Positions 1-14,083 of a stretch of 64,000 bases of DNA are shown one piece after another (the stretch's first letter is position 1; every line of letters starts with the position of its first letter). A model generated the notes under the pieces. That model was not told the DNA's origin and did no database searches. It saw only the letters and a program-made list of their open reading frames with translations. Both the position numbers and the translations under genes were made by a program. The stretch lies in contig NC_065918.1 of NCBI RefSeq assembly GCF_905147045.1, positions 13,020,001 to 13,084,000 on the forward strand, in the 5' to 3' direction. The DNA is from Nymphalis io (taxonomy: Eukaryota; Arthropoda; Insecta; Lepidoptera; Nymphalidae).

Positions 1-101
1 AGTTAGGACATGTTTTAATTAAGTGTGAACTAAATAGAAACAGTAGTTGGCGATGCTAGAATATTACAATAGGGAAGCTTCAACATTGTTTAAGAAAAAA
101 A

Positions 102-404
102 GTAAGTAACAGCCTGTAAATGTCCTACTGCTGGGCTAAGACCTCCCCTCCCTTTTGAGAAGAAGGTTTTGGAGCTTATTCAACCGTGCAGCTCCAATGC
201 GGGTTGGTAGAATACACGTGTGGCAGAATTTCAGTGAAATTAGACACATGCAGGTTTCCTCACGATGTTTTCCTTTACCGTAAAGCACGAGGCGAAGTAT
301 GAACACAAATTAAGCACATGAAAATTCAGTGGTGCTTGCCCGGGTTTGAACACACGATCATCGGTTAAGATTCACGCGTTCTAAACACTAGCCCATCTCG
401 GCTC
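102..404 (-). mobile_element. tRNA-derived SINE, near full length
   Basis: Read on the minus strand it begins with a tRNA-like head (GAGCCGAGATGGGCTAGTG, then a B-box-like GTGTTCAAACCCGGGC). It continues through a body containing AAACATCGTGAGGAAACCTG, and ends with GCCCAGCAGTAGGACATTT and CAGGCTGTTAC. An 11-bp direct repeat with one mismatch (GTTTAAGAAAA at 88-98, GTTTGAGAAAA at 405-415) flanks it. It is the same family as the copy at 56456-56788. It resembles SINEs described in butterflies (Metulj type), but the family name is recollection. Confidence 0.85.
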
Positions 405-1383
405 GTTTGAGAAAATACTGCATTAACATTATCATTGCGTACCAGCCTCTAGGATTCTATCACATGGAGTGGAATGAGCTTAGAATACTATAATCGTGTA
501 ATACATATATTATACCAGTAAATCGTAGTAAGTAATCACTTAATAATCGATTTTACTGTACAATTGCGAATAGTTATATAAATATTAAAATTATTATTTT
601 TAATTAATTAATTATTATTAAATATTATTAAAACAGTTTAGATATTTGGAATCGATTGTCATATTTTTGACATATGAAATAAAATTCATAAAAAGCATAC
701 AGTTATGACAGCTCTAAAAACATGTATTTCCACGGTTTTCTGAAAAAATATAATGATTGAATTGAGTATAATCATTACTATTCATAATTTTCTTAAATTA
801 ATAATTTTAAATAAATCTTAGGTACATGCAAGCATACATAATGAAATTGAAGTATATCATTTATTGTACCAACTGTACGTTTTCAAAACATTAAATACAG
901 CTTAAATATCCACCCTCCATTAAACCGTACCCAATGTTAAATACGATATCGAAATCAGTTACGCAATGGTCAATTAGACCATATTTTATTGAATATCTGA
1001 CCTGAACCCTCACAGGTGCTGCAAAAGTCAAATTTTAATGACGGACGTGTGCCACGACACCGACTTATTCCCTATTCACCCTCTTCGTACTAGTTAAATG
1101 AAAGCAAAATGCCAACATGTTTTTGTAATTGTGGCGTGACGCCGCGGTGGCAACACAATTACACCGTATGACGATAACTATGCAGCTCTCGAGGTATAAA
1201 TTATTAGTCTATTAATGATAAATGTCTTTGATTGCGTGTTATTATATATAGATATAAGTATTTTATCGACTATTCAGTCGAATAATTTATTATTGAGACT
1301 AAAAAATAAAGTCGTAATGAAAAGTATTGTTATCGATTTATTTATTTATTATTATGATTATCGTTTGTGTTTTATATTAGAAA

Positions 1384-1406
1384 ATATATATATATATATA
1401 TATATA
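1384..1406. repeat. TA dinucleotide microsatellite
   Basis: Uninterrupted AT/TA run of 23 nt. Confidence 0.95.
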
Positions 1407-1840
1407 CAATTAAAACGCTGACTTGTTGATAACAATTACATAAGCGCCATATGGACTTCCTTTGTATATTGGAGTGCAAATTATTTTTATTTTTATATAT
1501 ACTATATATATTTACGTTCCAATGTATTTTGTGTTCTATTTTTTATTAGAGTTGCATTTTCAATCTAACAAAAAATATTATTAACTAAAAAGTAGTTTTT
1601 ACACTGCAAATAGTCTCGCTCATATTTAGAGCTTTTTTTCCTGTTGTGTATTGCTGTTGGACCTACCTAGCGGCCTCTACAGCGTCACCGGGCGAGATTG
1701 GCGAGTTGAATTCAAGTCGGATTTATAGTAATCTCTATAATTACTGTAATAAATCACATCCAAGACCAAGTAAATTTATACATTAAATTTTAATTACCGC
1801 TATATCCTTAAAGATAACTATATTGTAGTAGAAGCAAAAA

Positions 1841-2170
1841 ACCGAGCAAGTGCGAATCAGACTCGCGCACATTCCGTACCACTACACAATGCTAATAGAT
1901 TTACCAGGTTATTTTAAAATTTAGACTTTTCATAGGTTTTTCTTTAATTTGTTCATAAAAATAAATTTCTTTAACGACAAATCACGGTTTTCGGATTTTT
2001 TCCTGTACTTTTGTTACAAGATATTGCTTTTTGTCAAATTTCATTATTCCCGGTCAACGGGTACCCTAGGTTTTGATTCCCTTTGCGAATGTAAGGGAAA
2101 TGCGACATAAACGACCTCCCTTTTTTCCATTAGAGGTACGTACCTTAAAAAGTAAAAAAACCCTAAAAAG
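1841..2170 (+). repeat. Old dispersed repeat (TCAGACTCGCGCA family), copy 1
   Basis: Starts CCGAGCAAGTGCGAATCAGA followed by CTCGCGCACATTCCGTACC. It continues with GATTTACCAGGTTATTTTAA and TGCGAATGTAAGGGAAATGC, and ends near GAGGTACGTACC. A second copy lies at 57503-57977. Similar sequence with a GGTTCCGTACC motif is very common in moths and butterflies (from memory). The family is not named here. Confidence 0.72.
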
Positions 2171-5100
2171 TAAGGAATCAGCCAAAAATAATGACAATGT
2201 TTTTTCTGGCAATATTTTATGTAAAAATTAATTTCAAAATTATTATTCGCATTATATGAGTTTAAAAAATATATAATAAATCTAACAAAATGCACCACCT
2301 TTGCACTTTATAACGAAAACGATATCAGTTTAATTCAAGTGCATATTAAAAATATTAGCGAAAATATAAACAGTAATCGAATACCGCCTAATAGTATAGT
2401 GAAATATCAAAGGGAGCCTCGCGTTGTCGTGTCAAAGCTATAATAATAAGCTTGGCTTTACTGACGTGCGCTACGTGGGGGGCACTGACATTTCAACCGT
2501 ACTATTATCATAAGTACGACAATTTTTTGACAATAGAAACAAATAGATTGTTAAATAAAAGCAAAGAAAAAACACATATATCTTAAGTTATTTAAAAAAA
2601 AAACCTACTAGAAAAATAGGAAATAGATTTTATACTTAACACCTACTTCATAGCTACGTCATCAACGATGTTACAAAATGTATGTATTTTAAACCGATAT
2701 GAAACTTACATTTTAAAATCGACTAACTAGATTTAATTACATGCTGAGTTTGTGAGTTATGTACAAGTGAGTCTAATATAAGCGCGTTAAAATAAAAACT
2801 TTCTCAATGCGAATTATTCTGCCCCCAAATATCGACTTTTCATTTGACGACTTCAGTTACGATAACCATCTACGTTTGGTGAATATTTTAAAATTAATTA
2901 AACTATTAAATCGATATCATTGAAATCAAATGTACTTCAAAGCCTAATATTTGGATGAAATTGATTCGTGATATCATCGCTTGTTCTATACATATACGAA
3001 ACACGCACATACTAGCACAAGTTTAGATAACATTCTAAAAATACGAAAGTGACGTTAGTGTTTTTTCTCTCAAAATTCATTGATTGCTTAAAACTTCGGT
3101 ATGAAATCGGATAATTTGAATAAAATACATTACAAAAGAAAAACAATACTCAAAACAATATGAAGACACTTAGAATTCCTAATTAATATAATCGGACCAG
3201 ATCAGTAAGATGACTTTGAATTCTACTTCTTGCGTTTTGAAAATTAACTTCACTTATAAAATTAGACATTTGATTATATAAGCTTAAAATTATAATTGAT
3301 TGATGATGAACTGGTGATTTACAACGGTGAATTTATAATTATAACAACATAAGTGTTTTAAAGTGTAACGTTTCTCACTTCGGTTAGTTAGGTGGTTGCA
3401 AAAACCACACGTAACGAAATATGTTACAAACAGGATCGCTTATTACCATTATTTAGTATTTTATTACTATTATTTAGAGGATAGAAGCCATTATTAAAAT
3501 TATATCACATGTGACATTCAAAGTTATAATTATTGAATAATCGCACTCCATCAAATATGTCGAGTAATAAGGCGTGAAAATCTATATGTTTACAATAAAT
3601 ATTATGCGAAGGATTCGATTAAAAAAAAGAAATTGACTTACATACATTTGATACAGATAAAAAACTACAGAACTTCAGGCATTAATATTTCAGTAAACTT
3701 GAGTTATAAAATGAATGCACTACAAATGGTTGAGAACAAAATACGTCTACTATGCGACATCTATACTAAATTTCATATTGATTGATATCAATTGACATGC
3801 TATGCAAATGAATCGTTACATATGGATGGATAGACAGATCAAGTTTTGGTCTGCACCTCATACTATAGAGCCTTGTTTGTGTGATTCGAACTATATATTT
3901 TTGAAACTAAACTTAATTTATTCATATATTATAATAATGATAATATAATATATTAGGTATATCAATATACATTAACGAGCTGATTCAATTGGAATAAAGA
4001 GGTAAAAAGTACATATGTATATGTTATATATAAATCTAACATATGTATTACTTTTGGCTGCTATATTATTAAACTAATGAAAATTAAATGATAATGAAAA
4101 TTTTTTTTGGACAAAATCGTAGCCGTTTATTAACAAGTAGCGGAAGGGACCCGAATATCGTTGGTTGGTTGGATGGTTAGGCAACCATTTCGGATATATC
4201 AATATTTCCTAAACAAAGTAACATAATTTATTGGACCCGGTTACCATTAACATAAAATTAGAAGGACACATTTTAATCGACACGTTTTAATCGACCTCTC
4301 TTTCAAAATGGCGAAAAAAACCGATACACGTTTGATTATTGTCTCAAAATATACAACATTGTGGTTTGTAGTCAACATTTTTAAAAAGTTAGTGCTATAT
4401 TTCTTGTAGAAAACTTGAGACATTTTGTAAAAAAATAATAATTATTTATTGACACTTGTGAATTCCCAATATCGGATATCCGATTTTAGGAGTCACGTTA
4501 TGTAAAATAAGTTGCTTGAAGTAAATACATTTAAAATTAACGCTTCAGCTTAAAAATATGGTTAAATAGTCAAAGAAAAACGTGTTGCCAAGATGATATG
4601 AAAAATGCATATTTTGCTGTAAAAAATAAGGAAATGGGATATCTTAAATATACAAAAACATTTGGTGTTCCTAAAAGTACAATGGATTTTATATATTAGC
4701 TTTTCCACTCCAAAATTTGATGCAAAAAATACAAAATATATAAATATTGATATCTCTTGAAATGGTAAAGCCTCATTGACAAAAATATAGGAAAATAAAA
4801 TAATTGACAAATAAAGCTAAAGTTCTACCAGCTATCTGATAGTCGAAGCCTACTTGGTTAAGGCCTGATTTTTTTATTAAATTGATTTTGAAGTTGTCTA
4901 ATTCCTTTTATGTTTACATAGTATATGAAACCGAGTCAACCTATGTTTAATGTTTTTTTACTTTCCGATTTTATTCTGATATTCGTGTCCCTTCTTCTAA
5001 TAAATATCATTTGCAAAAAGAGCAAATTTACTTGGACGCTTTATTATATATTATCCTAACAAATGGGCAAGCAAACTGTAAACTTTGTAAACTTCAGCTT

Positions 5101-6249
5101 ATTTTTCTCACAATGATAATAGAAAAATAGTTTTTATTTATTTCATCATATTAAATAAAATATTGTCTATGAATATCTGGTTTATTAATTAATATGGTTA
5201 ATACGACGATTATTCACTCCTCTCTCGTAGCTTATATGAAATTGCGCTCGTAATTTTAACTGAATTTACCCTGAACTATCGGCGTGAACGGTAAACAGTA
5301 ACTGAGAATTAACACGGTTTAACCAATATATTTTGAACACACTCGAATTTGTATAAGTATCAATATGTAATATCTATGAAATAGAAAATGGTGTACAAAA
5401 CGATGGTACATAATAATAAAATGCGAATACGTGGAGCTACCAAGCTCTAAATTGTCGCCAGAATTTTTTTAACTACTTAAAACGTATAATTGATTTAATA
5501 TATACAGTAGGTACCTATTTCATATGTGGGTTCATCGCTGAAGCGAAACTACTGAAATTAAGTATGAAATTTAAAGATAAAGGTTTCCTGAAATAGACCC
5601 GCTGAAAATATGTTTTCCGAAATTTAAATAACAGATATGAGATACAAAGGAAAAAAATATTTTTGTTTTTACACGTAGCTACACGAATTTTCGTATTATT
5701 ATATTTTCATACAAGTATAAATTACTTGTTTCGACGATGTTGGTGCTTTAATTTGTTGGTTTATTCATAAAACCCTAAAATAAAAAAAAACTGATCGATC
5801 GTCATCTACTATCAACTATCAAACTATCGTTTAAAAAATTAAGAACAATATTAACCACTCAGCTCATTATGACAGAAATCTTAATGTTTTGTAATTAGAA
5901 ACAATTTAGACCGACTTTCTATAAAAAAACATAGATGAATATCACAGCTTATTAGACAAATTTTACACATTAAATAAAATTGTAACCTTATTATCCAATA
6001 TATATTATTTTTATTAATATTTCCAATTATCTAGCTTTCTAGCGCATATATGGTGTTACTATGAATATCAAGTACAATATTTCTAATCATTAATTTAATT
6101 TTGAAAATTATAAATTATTTAATACTAATAAGCCTTAAAATAAAAATAAATAAAATAAAGCTTTTTTATGTGCGTTCACATTAATCAATAATTTAATATA
6201 AATATTATGTATAAATAGCGAACATGACACAAATATAAAACGTACTCAC

Positions 6250-6560
6250 GTAAGTTATTCCTGACCACGAAAGCCACGAGTGGCTTGATCCAAAGCTGGC
6301 ATGGGCGGCGAAGCGAGTAGAAACCCTCAAAAGGCGGGGCGACAATTCTCCCCTACTTTAAGACCTTCTATTGGGCGACCGCGACTGGGCGTTACGTGCT
6401 ACCGCAGGCCGCATCATTAGCTATTCGCGATAACAATGGGTTGTCTCTTTGTTTATGTCAAAGAACGTTCGTATTAGTTGAGTTAAGTTTGACCGATTTG
6501 TTGACAAAATCAACAACCGTTGACGGCTATCGTTGATACAGTATTCTAGACGATGTTATA
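6250..6560 (-). promoter_or_regulatory. CpG-richer island, possible promoter/first exon of an unseen gene
   Basis: In an otherwise AT-rich region, 6250-6430 is GC/CpG-rich. On the minus strand it carries a CCAAT-type motif (GCCCAATAGAAGG) and ends at a strong splice-donor match, AACTTAC followed by GTGAGT (6249-6244). A short upstream-type ORF (MPALDQATRGFRG) precedes that donor. This fits a non-coding first exon of a gene lying to the left of the window. The plus strand also shows a GTAAGT at almost the same place, so the strand is uncertain. Confidence 0.3.
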
Positions 6561-7542
6561 TATACGAAACTTTATGCAGCTTCCTACACTAATAATGCCT
6601 GGATGTTTTATTGCGAATATGTAACTGATTGTATACTAGCATTATCTCTGAGAAGCTGTTATTTTATTCAGAATTAAATTTGTAAATCAATAATATATCT
6701 TTAAATTACTCATTGGTATCTTTACTTCAAATGAATATTTATTTAATATCATTAATATAACTATTGTACATGACAATATACATAATATAATATCGTAGAG
6801 AAAAAACGCCAAACATTTTATTATTAAATAAGCTGTCCACCTAACTCAATATCCAGCAGCAGTCAGTTAGTCAACTGAAAAACTTATCAAACGGCCAGCG
6901 TATTAAAAAACTTTGTATCAATTAATTTAAACTTCGATTTAAACCATTTGTCAGATCGATTCTTTGAATGGTAACTTTCAGGCCTTTTGGACTAGGCAGA
7001 GGACTCGATAGGAACCCAAAAATTGTAGCCGAAGAACTGATGCTAATGTCACTCAAAGTTAACGATAATAGTTATTAATGCCAGAAATGCCGCGATTGAA
7101 TGCGACTTTAATTTATTATTTATAATGTATATTGTATCATGGTGACTGTTGACCTTTTTGCAGAGCTTCGGAATTAAACATGGCTACCTACTAACCAAAT
7201 CTACAACCTTGAAACACTTTGAAGCTCGACCCCCAAGCCCCCTAATTATCTGGTATTACTTACACGCGTCATGAAACACAACGAACAGCAATGGCTTTTT
7301 TGGGTGACATTATTTTTTGTATTCTTGGTGAGAAACTAGAGGCAATTTTTCACTTTCATTCTTGCCTTATAGCCCATTTTCGAATAACTCATAACTTCCT
7401 TCACGTATATTTCATGTTCATGTGTAATAATGTGTGTAATAATGTATGTATGTGAGTTACTTTATTCCATAACTTTTATATGCAATCTTTACATCATCCC
7501 GTGTAGCACTGGCTGATATTTTATTCTTTATTTCGTTTTTTT

Positions 7543-7564
7543 GTAGGTAGGTAGGTAGGTAGGT
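7543..7564. repeat. (TAGG)n microsatellite
   Basis: Five consecutive TAGG units, followed by a degenerate continuation (TTTGTAGGTTG). Confidence 0.9.
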
Positions 7565-8201
7565 TTGTAGGTTGTTTTTTTTTATTTTTGACGTCGTTAT
7601 AATTAGTTATATTCGTTTTGAATGCGTTGGTACATTCTGTATAATTATTCTTCAATATTTTACCACTGTAGTAATGTTGTTGTTTGTTGTACGATGGTTA
7701 TTATGATTAATTTTGTAAAAGCTTAATGTGGAATGACAAATCAATAATCTCATATATTTTGAAAATATATTCATATATAGTATTATTGTTAATTAAAAAA
7801 AAGAAACATAAAATAGTAAAAATAAAGTATCACCGTTAGCTGGTAGTAAGTAAACAGAATCTGAGCGCAAAAAAGTGATGCAATATTATTTGTAAGACGA
7901 TGTATGTGGATGATTCGAAAAATTCTGGTTATGTTAGGTTAATACCTACCGAAATGGCCGAGGGACCTAGCCCGAACAAGGCGCCAACCAATTTTGTCGC
8001 TGTCATAAATTGTAGCCCATTTGGTTGGCTTATTATAAATAAAAAGACACTTCCATTTTCAACCATAAGATACCTACCATAAAGTGGCAATCCTTGGTAT
8101 TTGGTATTGGTCCCAATTGTATATAATTAACGTTCAAACTAACGAAAAATTTATTATAAAGTTAAATAGGTGCTGCTTACAATAATAAAATTTGTTTTAC
8201 A

Positions 8202-8238
8202 ATGTCGTAATTCAAACACAAATATTCAATAGTTCAAA
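8202..8238. repeat. 37-bp direct repeat, unit 1
   Basis: The block from ATGTCGTAATTCAAACACAA to CAATAGTTCAAA is identical to 11394-11430, 3.2 kb away. The surroundings are not clearly similar on the left. A weak resemblance continues to the right (the GTCAAAT and AGCGTTTATTTTT region). Confidence 0.9.
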
Positions 8239-11200
8239 AAAAGTTAAGTAATATTTTTGTAGTGTATCAAATGTCATAATCAACTGACAGAAGTCGAACA
8301 AATCTCCCAGCGTTTATTTTTTTTAAATTTACTTTAATTTATTAATTATATTTAATATATGTATCGAGGCAAATAATGAAACAACATTTTGCGGAACGTC
8401 TTTATTTCTGATTCCAAATTTTATAAAACAGAATGACTAACTTACTTGATAAGTATTACGAAAGTGCATTACATGCGTTACGATGTAACTATTATATATA
8501 ATTTAGTAACAAATTGGTAGTTTAACGTTAGTAAATAAATAAATTATTAAACTACTGACTTAACATTGTACAAACTAATTTGTGTTCTCAAATAACACTG
8601 TACAAAATCAACAGGGGAAAGACAAATCGATAATTTACAATACATAAGTCAACTTATTGTTTAAATTTTATGTTATTATAAAACAATAATAATTGAACAA
8701 AGTTTTATTTCTGTCTCGTCACGTTATCCTTTAGCGGTGGTATCCTTTAGAGGCGTTTCATTCTTAGCGCATATAATTTACACTAGTATTATTACATGTA
8801 ATGAGAAAATATAAACATTCATTTTTTAAAGCGTCATCAGTATATTGATATCATTTATATTTGTAAATAAATGACGTACTTAAATCCAGTTACTATATTT
8901 AAAAAACGATTCGTATGTATCGACAACAGAACAGTTTAAACGACGTTTCTAAATTTTAATAGAAACATTAGTATTTGTCATCAAACATTTTACCTTACTA
9001 TTAGTTATTCGTAGCGGTCTGAATCGTATGTAGCAAGCAAATGGTAGTTTCTGAATTGTGCCTCGTAGACAATTCTACGATTCCTAAACAAGACGAATCG
9101 TTACTTCAATATAGTAAATTGGCATTCATTAATTTAGCGGAATAAAAACCCTTAATATTGGTGTTATAAGTTACAAGACTAGCTCCTCTTATCTCGTTCG
9201 TTTTTTGTTAATTATTAGATAGATAATTAATGGTGTAAGCTTATTTACACTTTCTATACATAACCAAGGTTGAAAACGATCGATGTTTCAGCTATTTCTT
9301 AGATATGCGATAAGTTTACTGGTGATAACAGACATCCATTGTTCACCTATCGCATCCAATAGTATACGAGTATGTGTAGTAAACAGTTTATTACATCATA
9401 TATTGATGGTGAATTTAGAATTGGGTAATGAGTAAAGGTCAAGTTAATTATTCATTTATTTGAAATCAATAATCATATTTACAAATTAATTGCTTCCGAA
9501 TATCCATAATAGTAATTAGAACGTCCTACTCTACTGGATCCGATACTGAAGCCTAATAGATATTACCGTTATTTCTCAATAAACTTAAATTGATTATGAC
9601 CGTGTTAGAACATTCATATAAACAGTGCTAGTCACTAATTAGTATAATAGTTACAAATTGTTAATATTCTTGTACTTTTATTTATTCCTTATTATTAATT
9701 ATAAAATTCATCTAAACCATAATCATTTGCACAACACACATAACATCAGTACAATGAATGAATTACTGAAGATAATTACGCGAGTATTATACTAAAGCAC
9801 GGCGTTACAAGGATCACATCCGCCTTGCGGATATTTTCATTATAATCAGTTATTGAACGATTCCAACGAATCTCGACCACATATTTATGGGGATTTATGA
9901 AGAAGTATTTCGAGACAACTTTATCTACCTTATTCATTTACTCAAAACCATTATTTTTTTTTCATTACTTCAGATGAAAAAGTTCAATCAATATATACTT
10001 CGGATATCATGTGAGAAAAATATTTAGTCAAATTTGAAAGTGTGATTGTACCTATTATTCTTAAAAATGTGTTTCTCTTACTGGATAGACTACTTAAAAC
10101 AATGAACTACTCAGTCGTGCGTATTCTAATTCTACAGACAAAACAACGATGCGATTTATCAATTTTAACTGCATTAGAATAACTAACAATTCAATTGAAT
10201 TTATAGAATAGTTTCGTATTATACAAGCGTTAGGCTATATGTCTACGATTTGCTGTCCTTTAGACCTTTAATGAGGTATCTATATTATGCATTTGTCAGA
10301 GGCCACAAAGTGATTTAGAATAACTGTGATCACGATTCTATATTATAAATATCGTTAAGTAATATTTTGTAGCATTTTGATATTTAAAGTATTTGTCTTC
10401 GGTTCAACAGACGAGTATCTGGAAGTACACGATCAACTGCAAAATATGCATTAATGAAACATTTTTAATGAATTGAAATAAGGTAATTAAATAAATAATT
10501 TCATTAAAAATATCCTTGAATTTTTGAAAAAAATTTTTGAAATAATACTTTTCATTTGACTCATACATACTCAGAGACTGCTATTAAAATATTATATTAA
10601 CTCGATTCAAGCGTGAATTGCCTATAAAAAACTACAAAAATGTAATGTATTTTATGTACTTAAATGGCATATTCGTGCAATATCTAGTCGCCGCCACATT
10701 CAGTTGAATATATTATGTAAAAATGTAATGTACTATGTAAAAATACGCATTTTGAATAATATCACCGTCAACTACCTTTTCAAAAAGCACTCACTAATTT
10801 TAAACATTTAATTCTAATAAGTAAAGTTATTATTGGTGTTGTAGCTATTTATAATCCTATTACGTTAAATATTACATTATAATATTTACATATATCTTTA
10901 TCGACTTATTACATTACTACATAGCTACGTTAAATATGATTTTTTTTTTTCATTATAATTTAATACTACTTATTAAAATACACATTTTCTTGGTGTTATC
11001 GGTTTTTAGAGTTAAGTTTTAAACTTATTGCGTTCGGATTATTAAAAAATACTTTTGTTTTATACATATACTGAGATTCGTTGTAAATGTTTCTTAAATC
11101 GATAAGATATCTCTTTCGGACTTAAGAACACCTTAACTTTCAATTGACGTACAACTGTGAAACGTCGGAATGCGCTGCTTTTTACGTTGTATCGTCAATT

Positions 11201-11393
11201 GACTACGGCGTAGTCATTGAGAGTAATGCTTTTACCCTGTTTGTACGTATGTTACCACTTAAGAGCAAACGGTTTAACGGATTTTAAAGAATCGATCTAA
11301 AATAGTTGACAATTTGTTTGCAATTCTTCAGAAAGTTAGTTTATATACTTTATTTTTACAATTATTGTTTGAATCACGACATCGAATTAACTT

Positions 11394-11430
11394 ATGTCGT
11401 AATTCAAACACAAATATTCAATAGTTCAAA
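11394..11430. repeat. 37-bp direct repeat, unit 2, with a nearby inverted partner
   Basis: Identical to 8202-8238. Just upstream, GTTTGAATCACGACAT (about 11368-11383) is the reverse complement of the beginning of the unit with one mismatch, giving a hairpin with an 11-nt loop. This looks like the terminus of an unknown short transposon (MITE-like). Confidence 0.8.
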
Positions 11431-13947
11431 GTAAAATACATATCGATGACGTCACTAAAAATCTAATATTGTCAAATCTGTCGAAGCGTTTGTTTTTGTA
11501 TCTATGAAATACGTGGAACATTCGTTGAATTTTTTTTTAATAATTTTAAATAACGAAATTGTCAATTTGATGTGATGGTTTTGTTGATTGATATCACGAA
11601 CGATTACAACAATTTTAGACTTATGGCTAAACTATCTACGGCTAATTTTAAAATCGTAAATTGTACATTTGAAAAGGCTTTATTTGACTTATAAGCGTAG
11701 AATATTCACGTATAAATAGAGTTTAACACTGGTGCAAGGTCTATTCGAAGTGAGACTAACGTAAACTGCTTGATATTGCAAACTGCAATCCAATCTTATA
11801 GAATATTGTAAGTTACATAGACGCAACGCATCCCTGGAGATTATTAAAAGTTAATTTGTAAAATCATTCATAACATTACTATGTTGGAAATATTTTCGAA
11901 GCATTACTTCGGTGATTACCGAGAGGACGAGTGATTTAAAAAAATAATTTTGAAAATTTCAGCCAGCAATACAAATTGAAAAAACTCCATCGGATAATAC
12001 TTATAGCATGCTTACGTATCATGCTAGTGGCAATTTCAGCCCCCCTCGAAATCGAATAACTCTTGCAAGTCAAATTAAAAAAATACCTGATATTATACGA
12101 GTCATAAAAACTGTTGTTATGTTTTAGAATAGACCTTAAGTATAATTGCAAGGTAAATGATTAATCGTTTAAAAGAGCAGAGTTTAACGTAAAAGATAAT
12201 TTCAAAAATGACACTTCATTAAAAATCCAACCATGACTAAACAGTTTATAAAACTTTAGAATATATTATGTATTTCAATGTTAAGTTAACACAGTGTGTC
12301 TACTCGACGATATTGTATGTCGTTTCGAATTAATTCTAATTAAGCGTGTCATTCTAAAACGAAGCTTGCTTTTAAGACAATCCTATTCTAAATCTAATTC
12401 GGGTGAATGGTATAATTTCAATAGGTACAATCACTTACTTTTAATTTAATATTCAATCATCTTTAAACACATTCGTCGATATGGTAAATATACCTACATG
12501 CCACTCGGGTAGAAAGCTGTACGTGTAACACGGTACTAATGTTATTATAAACATCATCCAACCTGCAATAGTATGAGGTACCGAGAAAATTAAATCAATT
12601 ACAGATTATTTATCATCTATAATAAAAGTCATTGTCGTTTCATTTAATAAATATATAACCTAATTGTGATGATGAAACGATTGTATGAACATTTTGATGT
12701 GTTCCTTTTTCGAAAATAAACGAAGAATTTATAATATTATCTCCTTTGAAGTCGACTTATAAAATTAATATAAAGTATATTTCCGTACAATGAGTTTCTG
12801 AAAAACAAACAATGCTAGCTTATCTCGTATATCGTACACTATTGCAGATTTAACAGGATCGAATCTTATCAATAACTTAAAATTAATTCACAGTCACCAT
12901 GTATGCACATACATCATACATTTAAGTGCAACGGTCCTACATAAATACACGGGCTCCTGACATTTGATAAAAAATATATGATAAGGTGATGTATCATGCG
13001 TTCATCTTAATACAAACCACTGGTTCTATAAATGAGAAATAATTAAAAGAAAAATTTTATTTCTTACATATCATTTGATAAATTTTAATCATATTGTTTA
13101 TTTTGCGAATTGATACTTTGTCAAACGATCTTTTTTACAAAACGATATGTTTGCTTAATAATATTTGTCACTTGAATAATTTCTGTGACGTTTTTTTGGA
13201 TAAATGATCGTATATCATACACTTTTTGTCAAACATTGAGGAACAAAACTACCCACATACACAAACGGAAGTCAATTGAACGTCTACATTACACACTGCA
13301 TTACGCTATTTTGGCAAGAATCCTATTTGTACTCTTGTGCGTGAGATGTGAAACGAAATCAATTCCTTTGTTTATATATCGATCGCAAGCCTTAAATTAC
13401 GATTATTTTATGATACTGAATAAATATTAGGCTATAAACTCCGAAAGGATTATTATAAATTAGAATTGGCGCACTTCTATCGTAATCGTAAATTGGTTGA
13501 ATGTATTTCTTGTAAAAATTATAATCAAGGAAGATGATTATTTCCGATCGAAGTGCATTTTTTGGGCAAATAATAACAAATAATGGTATTTTATAAAACC
13601 GATCATTCGGAATTTTCAATGAGAAAGACGTGTCATACAATTTGGAAGAAATAAGAAAAATAAAAGAATTTTCCTTTTCCTTTAAATCAATACCAAAACA
13701 ATAATAAAACTGACTCCCTAATAATTTTTCCGAGACACTTTATTAATAGAACTCAAATTATATTATTCAAATTATTTTATTTTATTAGTTCGTATTCAGA
13801 CCACTAGGTGACACTATATGTCAGATTATCAAAAGCGATGTATATTTGTGCAAACTCTATGGTACAGGACACGCGCTTACTACTCCGACACATTTGAATA
13901 TCATACTATTTTGTACAGGTAGTATGAATATATATAATATATAATAA

Positions 13948-14075
13948 CCCGACGACCTTAAGAAGGTGGCGGGCACCAACTGGATGCGGAAGGCGGAGGA
14001 CAGGGAGCTTTGGCGCACCTTGGGAGAGGCCTATGTTCAGCAGTGGACAACGATTGGCTTTTGATTGATTGATTG
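13948..14075 (+). mobile_element. RTE-type LINE, short 3' fragment
   Basis: The plus strand encodes DLKKVAGTNWMRKAEDRELW then RTLGEAYVQQWTTIGF, matching the last residues of the RTE copy at 52681-53460. It ends in TTGATTGATTGATTG. The sequence TTGTACAGGTA occurs at 13911-13921 and again at 14073-14083, a good 11-bp target-site duplication. The 26 nt between the left duplicate and the recognisable coding part are AT-rich and unexplained. Confidence 0.85.
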
Positions 14076-14083
14076 TACAGGTA

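Larger units (their letters stand above)
405..6249. other. AT-rich intergenic stretch, no gene seen
   Basis: Apart from the old repeat at 1841-2170 and a TA microsatellite I see no gene. Small GC-richer patches at 1020-1190 and 1655-1720 have no recognisable frame. Confidence 0.6.
6561..13910. other. AT-rich intergenic stretch, no gene seen
   Basis: Holds the TAGG microsatellite, the paired 37-bp repeats and nothing else that I can support. Frames at 7900-8082, 11936-12151 and 13185-13640 have no motif and biased AT-driven composition. Confidence 0.6.

Noticed and set aside
341..404. tRNA gene on the minus strand
   Set aside because: The A-box and B-box-like sequence belongs to the SINE head. 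No complete cloverleaf or acceptor stem forms, and the body of the SINE follows.
7543..7564. let-7-like or telomere-like sequence
   Set aside because: It is a plain TAGG microsatellite. It does not match the insect TTAGG telomere repeat and no hairpin is formed.
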